Of a stretch of 64,000 nucleotides of DNA, positions 22,824-34,499 are shown one piece after another. The stretch's first letter is position 1, and every line of letters starts with the position of its first letter. The stretch comes from Rhizomys pruinosus (Eukaryota; Chordata; Mammalia; Rodentia; Spalacidae). Location: contig VZQC01008830.1 in assembly GCA_009823505.1 (NCBI GenBank), positions 436,578 through 500,577 on the forward strand, in the 5' to 3' direction. A program made the position numbers and the translations under genes. The notes below the pieces were generated by a model that worked only from the letters and a program-made list of their open reading frames with translations, had not been told where the DNA came from and ran no database searches.

Positions 22824-23757
22824 TCTTAAAACATTGCAGCACCTAGAAGGTAAGTTTCATTAGGACTCATTATAAACAGTTGTTACAAATAGGATCCATG
22901 GAGAGGTTTGATGCCTGTAGCAGTCTGAGGCTTTTCGTCCTTTCAATGTTCAGATGGGCTAACCTTTCTGCTGGCACTTTCTGGTACATCCTACACAGTG
23001 CAAAGCTGTATCTTTTCTTTCTCAGCCATTAAGTTGGTGACGTTTTGACCTGTGGGAATATACAATTCTTTTCCCATAGTTAGTTAAGATTTAAATTGCA
23101 AAGTTTTTGACAAAAAGGTTTCATATATAACTGTATCCCCCCCCTTATTATTTTAGGTTTTTGTTTTTTGACCCATGAGTCTCAAAAAGGCAGTTGTAGT
23201 ACACATACCTATAGGCAGGAATCAAGGCACAAATGTCATCAAATTCACCCAAGCTGTTTTGAGTGACTGTATGTCATTGACTTGGGAAGCAAACTTAATT
23301 CCTTAAGTTAAATCATCCTACAGGTAAAAGAGAATGCTACAAGATGATACTGTACAACAGAGAAATTATAGAGAACATTTGTATATGCCAATCCCAAAGT
23401 TATTGTTATACAGATTTTAAATAAAACAAATGTGGACAACAACAGTTTATATTTCCAATTAACTCAGATGCATTGCCGTTTTTATCAAAACCTTTAAACC
23501 AATGTTGTTTAATTTACACATATTTACTTTTACTAAGTCCTAAAACACCATGTAACCTGTAGACAGAGTCTGGGCAAAATTGGATACTTGTTGAACTCAC
23601 GTCAATTATATATACATTAATCGAATATAGAGCCATGTCCTTCTCCTGCCCATCCCACTCTTCCCAATTCACCGTTTCAGTAAGTTTTCTGATGCAGTCT
23701 TTCTGGTGTTGTTCTTTTAATATGTATCCCTCTCCACAAGAAATATTTATGACTGGG
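22824..23757. other. Unclassified DNA left of L1 B
   Basis: No gene recognised. The right part (about 23140-23757) could be a 3'UTR of the neighbouring minus-strand L1 or an inserted antisense 3'UTR; the match to the 3'UTRs of the other L1 copies begins only at 23758. Confidence 0.4.
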
Positions 23758-24913
23758 TTATTGGCGGTAGCATCCACAGATAAGGGATACAATTCGTCGT
23801 GGGTTTTTCTGTGACTGTGTTACTTCTCTTAACATAATGTCTTCTGGATCCATCCATTTATCTGCAAAGTTCATGATGTTGTCTTTCCTTACTGCTGCAT
23901 AGAACTCCATTGTGTACATGTACCACATTTTGTCTATCAACTAATCAGTTGAGGGGCATTTGGGTTGGTTCCAGATTTTTGTTATTGTGAACAGACTGCA
24001 ATAAATATAGCTGTGCAAGTATTTCTGCAGTAAGATGAGTCTTGTGGGTATATATCCAGGAGTGGTATGACTGGGTCAAATGGCAAACTCATTTTGAGTC
24101 TTCCAAGGGTTCTCCACACTGCTTTCCAAAGTGGGTGTACAAGTTTACATTCCCACCAGCAATGGATGAATGTTCCCCTTTCCCCACAACCTCTCAAGCA
24201 CTTGGTATCATTTGTTTTCTTGATCCTGGCCAGTCCTATTGGAGTGAGATGATTTCTTAGAGTGGACTTAATTTGCATTTCCATAATTATTAGTGACATT
24301 GAACAGTTTTTAAGATGTTTCTCAGCCATCTCTAATTCCTCCACTGTGAAGTCTCTATTTAGTTCTTTCCTCCATCTTTTGAGTGATTCATTTGTTTTCC
24401 TTCTTCTTTGTTTTTTGAGTAGTTTGTATACTCTGGAAATTAATGCCTTGTCAGATGTATCTGCAGCAAAGGTTTCCTCCCACTCTGTGGGTTTTCTCTT
24501 TACTTCCTTTATTGTTTCTTTTGATGTACAGAAGTTTTTGAGTTTAATGAGGTCCCATTTGTCAATTGTAGATATTATTTCTTGTGCAGCTGCTGTCTGA
24601 TTTAGGAAGTCTTTTCCTATGCCTATGTCTTGTAGTCTGCTGCCAAGTTTTTCTTCTATCACCTCCAGAGTTTTGGGTTTCATATTGAGGTCTTTGATCC
24701 ATCTGGAATTGACTTTTGTACAGGGCAAGAGGTAGGGGTTTACTTTCATTCTTTTACAGGTGGTGATCCCGTTTTGCCAACACCACTTACTGAAGATGTT
24801 GTCTTTCCTCCATTGTGTCTTCTTGGTGGCTGAAATTGTATGTGCTCAGGTTTGGATCTTCATTTTTGTTCCATAGGTCAACTGGTCTGTTTTTGTGCCA
24901 GTACCAAGCTGTC
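23758..24913 (-). mobile_element. L1 fragment B (ORF2 C-terminal part)
   Basis: The minus strand encodes the C-terminal third of L1 ORF2. A 255-codon frame (23982-24749) reads [19 protein letters not shown], the 'KLIEEKLG...DIGIGKDFLNQT' block and the cysteine-containing stretch GCGERGTFIHCWWECK. The end of ORF2 (MNFADKWMDPEDIMLREVTQ) is at about 23800-23875. Upstream coding sequence stops abruptly at about 24913, where a tandem array starts. Confidence 0.9.
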
Positions 24914-25375
24914 AGGTCAGGGTGTGAGAGCTCATAGGTCTGCCCGAACAAGAATCTTAGCAACCCTAGCAGGCCTGATATCTGAAATCATATGGTGTAC
25001 GGAGTTGCGGGAAAGGGATCTCATCATGGAAGTTTTGGGAAAGCTTGTAAATATGGAGGGGTGCGAGGGTCCTTAGAGAGATGAGATGGTAGGGGGAGCA
25101 GAAATATGAGGCAGAGAACTCACTGTGACTGGTCTGGGAAAGCACGAAGATATGCGAGTAAGCAAGTGTCTTAGCCAAGCTGAAATGGTGGGAAATTGGG
25201 AGATGTAACAAAGGAAAATCACCATAGTAGGTATGGGAAACTTGCAAATCTGAGGTCACAAGAAGGTCCCAGCATTGCTGAGATGGTGGGGTACAGGGAC
25301 ATGTAGAAAGGGAGATCATCCAGGAAGTCTGGGAAACTCTCAGATCTTGGAGCATGCCATCATATCTGAAAAGTA
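24914..25375. repeat. Tandem array, ~99-bp units, about 4.5 copies
   Basis: The anchor 'tgggaaa' recurs at 25036, 25135, 25234 and 25330: steps of 99, 99 and 96 bp. Units share 'gatggt(a/g)gg', 'gaaagggatctcat' / 'gaaagggagatcat' and similar blocks, with clear divergence. The first unit (from about 24934) is more decayed. It sits on the 5' side of the minus-strand L1 B, where L1 promoter monomers would be, but I cannot confirm that identity. Confidence 0.72.
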
Positions 25376-26059
25376 TTTATATGACATCGTGAGAGCTTGC
25401 ACAATATTTGACTAAGTGGGTACAGTATATCTTATCAAATATTCTTGAATTTACAAAATATATAATAGATTGCTATAGATTATTACTACTCTACTGTTTT
25501 GCAGAACGTCAGACCTCATTACTGTTGTGTAACTCTGTTTAGGTAGTAAAACAGGACCTCAAATATTACAAATATAAAGCAATGAAAAGGATATAGAAGT
25601 ACTGGTTATCCTAATTGGATTAGTATCTAGTATACAAATGTCCTGAAATATCTTGCTGTCCCCTATGATTAGATACAATTGTTAGGTATTAATCAAAATG
25701 TCTTGAATGTTTAAAGAGATTTCTATATTTTGGATGTATTTCCCCAAAGACCACATATTAAAGACTGATTCCACAGCTTACGGCCCTATTGGGTAGTTGT
25801 GGTACCTTTTAGAGGTAGGGGGTAGTGGGAATTTTTCTGATCACTGGGACATTTTTGTGAAGGTTGATAGTGGCAACTGGCAACCTATCCTCTTCATATG
25901 TCTTTCACATATTAACAATGATATAAGCATTGTTCCCCACATATTTTCTAATATATACTGCCACACTAAAGGCCCTAAAACATTTGAACAAACAATTCAT
26001 GGACTGAACTCTCCAAAACTGTGATCTCAAACAAATGTTTTCACCTTAAAAAATATCCT
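25376..26059. other. Unclassified AT-rich DNA
   Basis: About 680 bp, no gene or repeat recognised. Confidence 0.5.
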
Positions 26060-26205
26060 AGCTGAACATGGTTGTACACACATGTAATTCTAACACTCAG
26101 AAGGCTGAAGCAGAAGGATCATACATATGTTCAAGGCTAATTTGGGCAGTATAGGAAGGTCCAGATCATTCAAGGAAGCATAAGGAAACTTGGTCTAAAA
26201 AACAA
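26060..26205 (+). mobile_element. Old B1-related SINE
   Basis: 'agctgaacatggttgtacac', 'ttctaacactcagaaggctg' and a final 'aaacttggtctaaaaaacaa' follow the B1 order with heavy divergence. Confidence 0.65.
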
Positions 26206-26744
26206 ACAAAACATTTTCAAAAATCCCAATTGTTTGTTTTTCATATTTTGTCACCTTAATGGAAAACTAATAAAAAATACAAAATAAAAAATCTTGATGT
26301 GATCATTACACTTACATAGATAATTTGTATTATCATAATATGCTGTGTAGATATGTATTATAGCAGTAATAATTTTAAAACCTATAGAAATAACCCCATG
26401 TAAATATACAAATAATTCATACCTACAAATACATATAAACCAATCTACATAAGTATGATAAATAAGCGCAGGAGTCAGAAATGCTTCCTTAGAAAATCAT
26501 TAATTAACAAATGTAGAATTAATAACAGACAATCACTGGTAAGACTCATGGTCACGCTGCTTTTATAAAACAACAAGGGGGAAAGGTGGAAAACAGTTTT
26601 CTGGATAAATGGAATCTTGCATAATCTTGTAAGAAAAGTTAACTAGCTTATTAGACCTTAGGCTCCTTTTGTAACCTAAGCACATAAAAGTAATCCCTGA
26701 TGACCCTGCCTTGCCTCTGATCAAGAATAAATATTTGTGTGATC
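26206..26744. other. Unclassified DNA
   Basis: No gene seen. A stretch with AATAAA near 26726 ('caagaataaatatt') looks like the end of an LTR or retrocopy but is too short to assign. Confidence 0.4.
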
Positions 26745-27022
26745 TTCAAGTGTGGCTACATATTGGGACACAAAGCATGTCTCAATAAATGTAGGGAAAT
26801 TGAAATCACATTCTACATGCTGTTGAACCACGAGGAAGCAAAAAGAGCTATGAAAAGTAAACAAACTCATGGAAACTAAACACACTCTTAAATGGAAATT
26901 GAATTTAGGCAAAAATCAAAAAGGAAATTTAAAAAATTCCTAGAATTGAATGAGTGAAAATGAAAATACAGCGTATTAGAATCTATGGTACACAATGAAG
27001 GCAATTATAAGAGGAAAGGTTT
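26745..27022 (+). mobile_element. Old L1 fragment (end of endonuclease region)
   Basis: Plus-strand text 'gggacacaaagcatgtctca', 'actcatggaaactaaacaca' and 'cacaatgaaggcaattataa' follows the L1 ORF2 region just after the endonuclease, as in the copy at 56.9-57.2 kb but more diverged. Confidence 0.75.
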
Positions 27023-27694
27023 TTATTACATTTAAAACATTTTATTGAATTTTTATACATTTCATATAATAGATCTTAATCAAATTTAGATCCCCTCCTC
27101 CATATCCTGATAGTCAGTGGATTTTATGCATTCTGTCATATACACAGTACATCCTATCTGGTCAAACATTTGTAACCAGATGTCCCTAGGTGTAAATCCA
27201 TTCATTGGAGTCTAATCAGCCTATCTAGAGTCACTCCCTTAAAGATCTTCCTTAGCTAGCAGGAAGTAGTTTTCAATAGTTCCTCACGTAGGGTTGAGGC
27301 CTGCTGCCCATTTCCCTCACTCTATACTGAGTTATTGTTTCATTGAGTTAGCATGAGTCTATTGCAGGCTGTCACCATTGTTGCTGTTCATATGAGCAAG
27401 TTACCAGTGGCCTGAAAGCCTATTTCCTTATGTTCATGCAGCAAACTTGGCTTTTAAAATCTTTCTGCCTCCTCTTCCACAAAGGTACCTGATCCCTGGG
27501 TAGGTGAGTTTTAGTATATGTGATGGTTAATCCTGTTAATCCTGGGTCATGGGTGTGAACTTGTCTGGATTTGGGATGAGCAAATGAAAAAGAGATCTTC
27601 AGACTGGATCATCTCATGCCGGATGACCCACCCTAAATGTGGATGTTACCTTCTGATGGCAGCTGGTATAAAAGGCCAAGACAGAAAGGAGCTT

Positions 27695-27696
27695 GT

Positions 27697-27739
<43 letters not shown>

Positions 27740-27742
27740 TTT
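27695..27742. repeat. (TTTA)n microsatellite
   Basis: Twelve uninterrupted tetramers inside the LTR. Confidence 0.95.
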
Positions 27743-27976
27743 CTGCTAGCCTTCTCTCTCACTGGTGGGTTCATCTTGCTGCTATGATCAACTCTTTGCA
27801 TCCCAGCATAAACTGAAGACAGGCAGATCTACTGGAATCCATCTGACCTTCAGCACCAGATTGGAACTACTGAGACATCCAGACTTGTGGACTGAACAAC
27901 TGCCTGGTTTCTCAGCCTCTCCCATGGGGCACAGCTATTGTTGGACTACTCGGACTCTATCGTGTGAGCAAATCAA

Positions 27977-28019
<43 letters not shown>
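27977..28019. repeat. (TATC)n microsatellite
   Basis: About eleven uninterrupted tetramers inside the same LTR. Confidence 0.95.
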
Positions 28020-28640
28020 TCTTTTTATTGATTCTGTTTCTTGAGAGAACCCTGACTAATACAATAAAGGAGTCCTATCTAAGGACAAACACTCTGCAAT
28101 CTACTAATCTCTAATACTTAGCCACATTTGGTCTTCTGTGTGGATCACACTCTGTTGTATGAGCAAGTATCACTGGTAAGAATTGAGGGATATATTAGTA
28201 TTCTCTCTACTCCTTGTTCTCCTATGTTCCATGAACTTTGGGTGTAGAAGTTACACCATAGATGTGTCACTTAGGGCTGGGCACCTCTCAGAAATATATT
28301 CTCTGTGTGTGACCAGTTGTAGAACTCTGTAATAGTTTCCATCGGCATTGTAGGCAGTTGTGGGGCAGGCAGATCAGGAGGACAAGGACAAGGTGGAGGT
28401 CAGTAAATCCTGTCCCTATGTTCACGGGCCAACTCTGGTTCTTACAATCTTTCTGGCCCAGCTTCCACTATTGTTCCCAAGCCATGTGTGGGTGAGGTTC
28501 AACATAGAAGTCCTATCCAAGAGCACACACTCTGAAGTCTCCTATTCTCTAAAACTTAGGCAGTCATGACCATGTGTATACATTACACTCTGTTTTAAAG
28601 GGAAACCTTGCTGGTGAGAGTTGAGGAATGTACCAGTATT

Positions 28641-28988
28641 CTTTCTAGCAATGGTGGTGTGGAGCACAAGACTCATGCCAACTCAATCAGACAAAGGCCA
28701 GAGTGGAGAGGAGGGAATTGGTAGCAGGCCTGTCTGGGAACTTTTGGAGACTGATTTCAGCTGGGTGAGGAAGAGCAGACCTTCCTTATGATCTCCAGAA
28801 AGGCTGACTAGACTCTGTTGGATGATCTTGCACAGAGACACATCTGGATACAAATATTTGACTGAATGGGACTCAGCATTTATGGTGGAATGCATGCAGA
28901 CTGATGAGAGCATGTGCGGGGACATGGATGGATGAGGAGATCTAAATTTGTTTAAGAACTGTTGTATGCAATTTAAATGTAAAAAATA
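28641..28988 (+). mobile_element. Old L1 3'UTR-type repeat
   Basis: 'actcaatcagacaaaggcc', 'tggtggaatgcatgcag' (approx.) and the ending 'actgttgtatgcaatttaaa' match the copy at 3.9-4.4 kb. It abuts the antisense repeat on its left, so the two lie head to head. Confidence 0.6.
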
Positions 28989-30362
28989 TTTTTAAAACAA
29001 TTATCTACCCTGATCAAGTCAGCTTCATCACAAAGATGCAGGGATGGTTCAACATATGTAAATCAATAATTGTGAGCATAATATAAATAGACTAATGGTA
29101 TAAAACACATGATCATTTTGTTTAAATGACAGAAGTTTATTTTGTTCATGGTTCTAGAAGCTGGAAGTTCCAAGAGCACAGTGGCAGCCTCTAATTTGAA
29201 ATTCTTACCCTGTCATAACATGGCAGAAAGAGAGATGAGCAAGTAAATGCACAAGAAAGTGTTCAAACAAGGTGCAGTCTCACTTTATGATGATCTGCTC
29301 TTATGACAACTAATCTAGTATTTGAGTGCAGCATCAATCCACTTATGAGGGTGAAGGCCTCGTGTCACACTGTAGACCAATTTGCAAACTCGTGAACTCT
29401 GGGCAGGGGTTTACGATACCATAACCTAACAAACGGGGATAATTCTGCTTTGTAGTTTATATTGCACCAACTTAAGGAAGAGGGGAGATTTATAGATCAG
29501 TATAAGAAAGGGAAGTAGGACAGTTGACCCCCAAGCTTTTACCTAGTGTGACAGGGAGGAAAGCTAGAGGTAGAAAAGTTCTTTGAAAAAAATTCCTACA
29601 TCAATTCATGATAAAATTTTGGCATATCTTAGGTATACAAGGAACATATCTCAACATAATAAAGGTATTACACAACAAGCCCACAGCCAGTGTCATGATA
29701 AATGGAGGAAAACACAAAACATTTCTACTAGAGTCAGGAATAACAAAAAGAGGTATACTTCTCTCTGTTCTTGTTCAATATAGCACTTGAAGTCTTAGCT
29801 AGAGTAATAATACAAGTGAAGGAGATAAAGGAGATACAAATTAGAAATGAAGAAATCAAAGTAGTCTTATCACAGAGAATAAGATTACATACTATCCAGT
29901 CCATAAAGAAACCACCAGAAAACACTTAGAATGTATAAACTCATTCAGCAAAGTAGCAGGATACAAAATTATAACACAAAATTCAATAGCCTTCCTATAT
30001 ACCAACAACAAACATTCAAAGAAAGAAATCAGATGTAAAATCCCATTCATCTTAGCATCAGCTAAAAATCAAATATCTTGGCATAAATTTAATGAAGGAA
30101 GTGAAAGATTTGTGTAAAAAACTTTAAAACATTGAATGAAAAATATTGAAGAATGTACTAGCAGATGGGAAAGGCCACCCATGCTCATGGATCAGTAGGA
30201 TTAATAGTGTGAAAATATCCATCCTTCCAAAAGCCATCTATAGATTCAATGCAATTTTCATCAAAATCTGTATGTGATTCTGAACAGGAATGGAAAAAAT
30301 AATATGAAATTTTCATATGGAAACACAAAACCTCATGAAAGCAAAAGCAATCCTAAGGTATA
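28989..30362 (+). mobile_element. Old plus-strand L1 (RT region), split by LTR
   Basis: 28989-29115 reads 'gatgcagggatggttcaaca' and 'aatagactaatggtataaaa', the RT domain. 29578-30362 continues with 'acacaacaagcccacagcca', 'atagccttcctatataccaa' and 'ttcaatgcaattttcatc'. An LTR-derived block of ~460 bp lies between, at the same ORF2 point. Many stops are present; the catalytic FADD box is not readable in frame. Confidence 0.82.
29116..29440 (-). mobile_element. Old MaLR LTR (MST/MLT1-like) inside L1
   Basis: On the plus strand: 'gaagtttattttgttcatgg', 'ttctagaagctggaagttcc', 'taacatggcagaaa', then 'acttatgagggtgaaggcct'. This is the reverse complement of the MST/MLT1 LTR landmarks. Boundaries are approximate; 29441-29577 is unclassified sequence between the LTR and the resuming L1. 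Confidence 0.68.
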
Positions 30363-30759
30363 ACCATCCTTTATTTTTTGTTTTGTTTTTTCTTTGATAT
30401 GTTTCACTATGGTGAGCATATTTGTGAAATTTACTTATTTATTATCTTGATTGTCAGGCTTATTGGGGTATAGTTATTGTAAAGTTAACTCTTTTAAGGT
30501 GTACAATCATTTTAATATACTTTTATTATGTTTTGTGTATTAGATAGATCATTTTTCAGTTCAATTTAGACATATTCCCCTTTCCCTTCCCACAGCCCAG
30601 TTCATGCATTCTGTCATACAAATTCTGCATCTTTCCCTCAGTCTTTTTGAAGATTTTCTCTACAGATGTTTATTGTTTGGGAAGAATTTAACTGTATAAA
30701 TCTGTTATTTGACCCAGTCCTCATATTATTGTTGCTCCCTCCCATTTTTATTTCTCCAA
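30363..30759 (-). mobile_element. Mixed old L1 3' ends (antisense)
   Basis: 30455-30520 resembles the antisense 3'UTR of ancient mammalian L1 ('attggggtatagttattgta', 'aaggtgtacaat'). 30525-30660 resembles the rodent L1 tail complement ('tgcattctgtcatacaaatt'). Boundaries are weak. Confidence 0.5.
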
Positions 30760-32316
30760 AATATGCCTATATAAATGTCATATATGTACCAAAATTATGT
30801 CCTCCAGGAATAACCTGTATGTTAACTCCAAAATATGTTTAGGAATTCAGATTTTTCCCTTTAATTTTATATTACTCTAAAATATGAATATATACCTTCC
30901 ACACATATACATTACTTATATCTGAAAATAAGTGGTAAGTTATTTCTAGGGCCCATGAAGAGATTCACATTATAATATGACAGTTGCTTTCAGATAGAAA
31001 GAAATATAACAATAACATTGCTCAGCTTGCCTTTCAATTGGGGGATTTGGTGCTAGGATCCAAAAATGAATGAAACCATTCCCCGTTTTTCTCATGGGGG
31101 AGTGTTACTTCACTTAGCATTATGGCTTCAAGTTCCATCCATTTACCTGCAAAGTTCATGATGCCACCTGTCTTTACCACTGCTTAGAACTCCATTGTGT
31201 AGATATACCACATTTTTGTTATCCACTCATCAGTTGAGGGGCATTTGGGTTGGTTCCAGCTTTTAACTATTGTGGGTAGAGCTGCAATAAACATAGATGT
31301 GCACGTATCTTTGCAGTAGGATGAGTATTGTGGGTATATACCCAGGAATGGTATGGATGAGTCAGGTGGTAGGCTCATTTTGAGTCTTTTAAGGGTTTGG
31401 CACACTTCTTTCCAGAGTGGTTATATGAATTTACATTCCCACCAGCAGTGGATGATTGTTCCCCTTTCCCCACAACCTCTCCAGCATTTGGTGTCTTTTG
31501 TTTTCTTGATCTTAGCCAGTCTTATAGGAGTGAGATGATATCTTAGAGTAGTTTTAATTTGCATTACCTTAATTATTAATGATGTTGAACACTTTTTAAG
31601 ATGTTCCTCAACCATCTTTACTTCCTCACTGGTGAACTCTCTGTTCAGCTCTTTACTCCATTTTTGAGTAGGTCATTTGTTTTCTTACTTCTTTCTTTCT
31701 TGAATAGTTTATGTATTCTGGACATTAATGCTCTGTTGGATGTATCAGTGCTGAATGTTTCCTCCTGCTCTGTGGGTTTTCTATTTACTTTCTTGATTGT
31801 TTCTTTCACTGTACAGAAGCATTTGAGTGTGATGAGGTCCCACTTGTCAGTGGTTGACCTTATTTCTGGCACAGCTGCTGTTTGATTTAGAAAGTCTTTT
31901 CCTACTTTTATGTCTTCTAGATTGCTACCAACATTTTCTTCTATCACCATCAGAGTTTTGATTTCACGTTGAGGTCTTTGATCCATCTGGAGTTGATTTT
32001 TGTACAGAGTGAGAAGTAGGGGTTTAATTTTATTCTTCTACAAATGGTGATCGAATTTTGCCAGCACCATTTGCTGAAGATGTTATCTTTCCTCCAATGA
32101 GCTTTTTTGCCCCTTTATTGAATATGATGTGGCTGAAATTGTATGAACTCAAGTTTGGATTTTCAATTTTGTTCCATTGGTCAGCAGGTCTACTTTTTTT
32201 TGCTGGTATGGAGCTGTCTTTATGAATATAGTCCTGTAATACAGCTTAAAGACTGGTAAGGTAATCCCCCCCCTGTATTGCATTTTTCCTTCAGGATTGC
32301 TTTAGTTATTTGTGGT

Positions 32317-32672
32317 TGTGGTGGTTTGAATGAGTGTCCCCCATAGGCTTTAAGTATTCAGACATTTGTCTCCAGTTGGTGGCACTGTTTTTGGAGGTCT
32401 GAGAAGGTGTGGCCATGCTGGTGGAAGTGCGTTGTGGGGGCAGGCTTAGTGACCTTAACAAGCCTCGTGGTCTACAGTTGCTCTCTCTTGGCTTCCTGTG
32501 CTCTTTGCGAGATGTGACCCTCAGCTTGCTGCTCCAGATCCAGCTGCCACACCTCCCGCCACAATGGAATCTAATTCCTGGAACCATCAATCGTAAGCTC
32601 AAATAAACTCTTCCTTTTATAAGTTCCTTGGTCATAGTGCTTTATCACAGCAACAGAAAAGTGACTAATACA
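32317..32672 (+). mobile_element. Solo ORR1-like MaLR LTR with 5-bp TSD
   Basis: 356 bp, TGTGGTGGTTTGAATGAG at the start, ACTAATACA at the end, AATAAA at 32602-32607. The exact TSD 'gtggt' is at 32312-32316 and 32673-32677. It interrupts L1 C, and the L1 text reads through when it is removed. Related LTRs (other strand) are at 36.2 and 38.0 kb. Confidence 0.93.
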
Positions 32673-32929
32673 GTGGTCTTTTGTATTTCCATATGAATTA
32701 AAGGAATTTTTCCAAGTCTGCAAAGAAACTCATGGGGATTTTAAGTGTGATTGCATTTAATCTGTATATTAATTTGGGTAGAATTTACATTTTTATTCTA
32801 TTAATTTTTCCAATCCATGAGCATGGGAAATTTTTCCATCTTTTGATGTCATTTTCCATCTCCTTCTTCAGGTTGTAAACATTTTTGTTGTAGAGATATT
32901 TGGTGTCATTGGTTAGGTTTGTTCCCAGG

Positions 32930-32972
<43 letters not shown>

Positions 32973-32974
32973 TT
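32930..32974. repeat. (TTTA)n microsatellite in L1 C
   Basis: About eleven tetramers at a point where the other L1 copies have 'ggcatcttattatttttgagg' or similar, so it expanded in place. Confidence 0.92.
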
Positions 32975-33263
32975 GTTGAGGCTATTGTGAGTGGGAAGGT
33001 CTCCTTATATGTTTTCTCCAGTTGCTTGTTGCTGGTGTAAACAAAGGATACTGATTTTTCTAGGTTAATTGTGTATCCTACCACTTTACTGAAACTTTTA
33101 ATCTACTCTGATTTTTGTTATTTCTTCCTGTATGTTGGGTTTAGGGTCCATTTGTTGTCTTCTCTCAAGTGTTCTTAGCAGTAGTATTAAAACATTTATT
33201 TGTTCCCTTTCTGTTTTTGTAATGTGGGCACTTAAGGGCTATAAATTTCCCTCTTAGGATTGC

Positions 33264-33420
33264 TTTTTTATTTTTATTAAATTTTTTCCATAAGTCATAC
33301 ATCATTTCTCAATTGAATTCAGAGTTGCTTCCCCTTCTGTGTCCCCCACCCCATCCAAGTCCCTGCATTCTGCTCTACATGTCCTGCATCTTTATCTGAG
33401 TCTTTCCAGATATTTTTTCT
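33264..33420 (-). mobile_element. L1 3' tail piece inserted in L1 C
   Basis: A ~157-bp segment ('ttgaattcagagttgcttcc', 'gcattctgctctacatg') resembling the L1 tail at 30.53-30.66 kb. The flanking L1 text is repeated on both sides ('cttaggattg' / 'tttaggactg'), which looks like a TSD. Confidence 0.65.
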
Positions 33421-34207
33421 TTAGGACTGTTTTTAAAGTATGCCAAATGTTTTGCTGTGTTGTATTCTCTTTTTCATTTAGTTCAATGAATACCTTTATT
33501 TCATTCTTTATTTCTTCCCTGACTCATTCATTATTCAGGATTGTGTTGTTTAGTCTTCATGTGTTCATAATTGTAGCTAGTTGGGCTTATTCTGGTGTTA
33601 ATATTGAACTTTATTTCACTGTGGTCTGATAGAATGCATGGAATTATTTCAATCCTTTTATATTTGTTGAGGTTTCTTTTGTGTCCCAGCATGTGGTTGA
33701 TTTTGGAGAATGTTCCATGGGGTGCTGAATAGAAAGTATATTCTCTGGTGTTTGGGTGGAATATTCTGTAGATGTTTGTGAGGTACATTTGTTGTATCAT
33801 AATTTTCAGTTCCAATGTCTCTCTACATTTGTCCAGTTGATCTATTCAAGCGGCTCAGTGGGGTATTGAAGTCCCCCATTATTAGTATGATGGGATTAAT
33901 ATGTGCCTTGAGGACCTGCAGAGTTGTGTTTATGTAGATTTGTGCACCTGAGTTTGGTGCATAAGCATTTAGAATTTTGTAGTTTTCCTGGTTAATTGTT
34001 CCTTAGATATGAATGTAATGGCCCTCTTTTTCTCTTCTGATTACTATACTCTGAGTTCTATTCTGTCTGATATTAGATTAGTAACTTCTGCTTACTTTTT
34101 GGTACCATGTGCTTGGAATATTTTTTTCCATCCTTTCACTTTGATTTGGAGTCTGTCCTCGAGGTTGAGATGGGTTTCTTGTAGACAACATATAGATAGA
34201 TTCTGTT

Positions 34208-34499
34208 TTCTTTTTTTTTAATGTTTTGCAAGAACTTTATTTCTCCACTTTCTTTTCTCCAGCACTGGCACATCTTGAGTTTTTATCTGGAGTACATAAC
34301 TCAGTCGTCTATTCCCTATTTGGTTAGAAATGTCACAATAAATTCACTTAAAATAAATTACTTTTTTCTCTGTAGAGAACAGGTAAAATAAAAGAAGGAA
34401 TTCAATCTTTAGCTGTTTCAATTTGGAAATCAATTCTGAAAGCATAATTCCCAACTCTATAGTCACAATCAAGTGATCAACTAAGCAGTGCACTATACT
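34208..34499 (-). pseudogene. Possible retrocopy 3' end between L1s C and D
   Basis: On the minus strand the sequence ends with a poly-A signal (AATAAA, complement of 34237-34242), 17 bases later by a run of nine A (34211-34219). That is the look of a processed mRNA 3' end. I do not recognise the gene and see no coding sequence. Confidence 0.45.

Larger units (their letters stand above)
27519..28063 (+). mobile_element. Solo LTR carrying two microsatellites
   Basis: Starts TGTGATGGTTAATCCTG and ends CTGACTAATACA, typical of ERVL/MaLR LTRs. TATA-like 'ggtataaaaggcc' at about 27665. It contains a (TTTA)n run at 27695-27742 and a (TATC)n run at 27977-28019. Comparison with the uninterrupted repeat at 16.4 kb shows the host repeat split here, with at most a 3-5 bp duplicate of 'ata'. 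Confidence 0.78.
27023..28640 (-). mobile_element. Old L1 3'UTR-type repeats (antisense), LTR inserted
   Basis: The left end is the complement of an L1 tail ('attttattgaatttttatac'). The body matches the antisense repeat at 15.9-16.5 kb. It is interrupted by an LTR at 27519-28063. Text to the right (28064-28640) continues the repeat and contains a second, partly duplicated segment ('gaagtcctatccaagagcac' near 28508 resembles 'ggagtcctatctaaggac' at 28070). Confidence 0.6.
30760..34207 (-). mobile_element. L1 fragment C, internally deleted
   Basis: Minus-strand L1: 3'UTR (30760-31100), ORF2 C-terminal part (31100-32300), RT end (32680-33100), then an abrupt jump at about 33104 to the endonuclease/RT linker, and the endonuclease to about 34207. 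Most of the RT domain, including the catalytic FADD box, is missing. Nested insertions are an ORR1-like LTR (32317-32672), a (TTTA)n run (32930-32974) and an L1-tail piece (33264-33420). Confidence 0.88.

Noticed and set aside
24914..25375. CRISPR-like array
   Set aside because: The spacing is regular, but the whole unit is repeated with divergence and there are no unique spacers; the DNA is mammalian.
27584..28031. Small ORFs with LFIYLFIYLFIY and LSIYLSIYLSIY repeats
   Set aside because: They are translations of the (TTTA)n and (TATC)n microsatellites.
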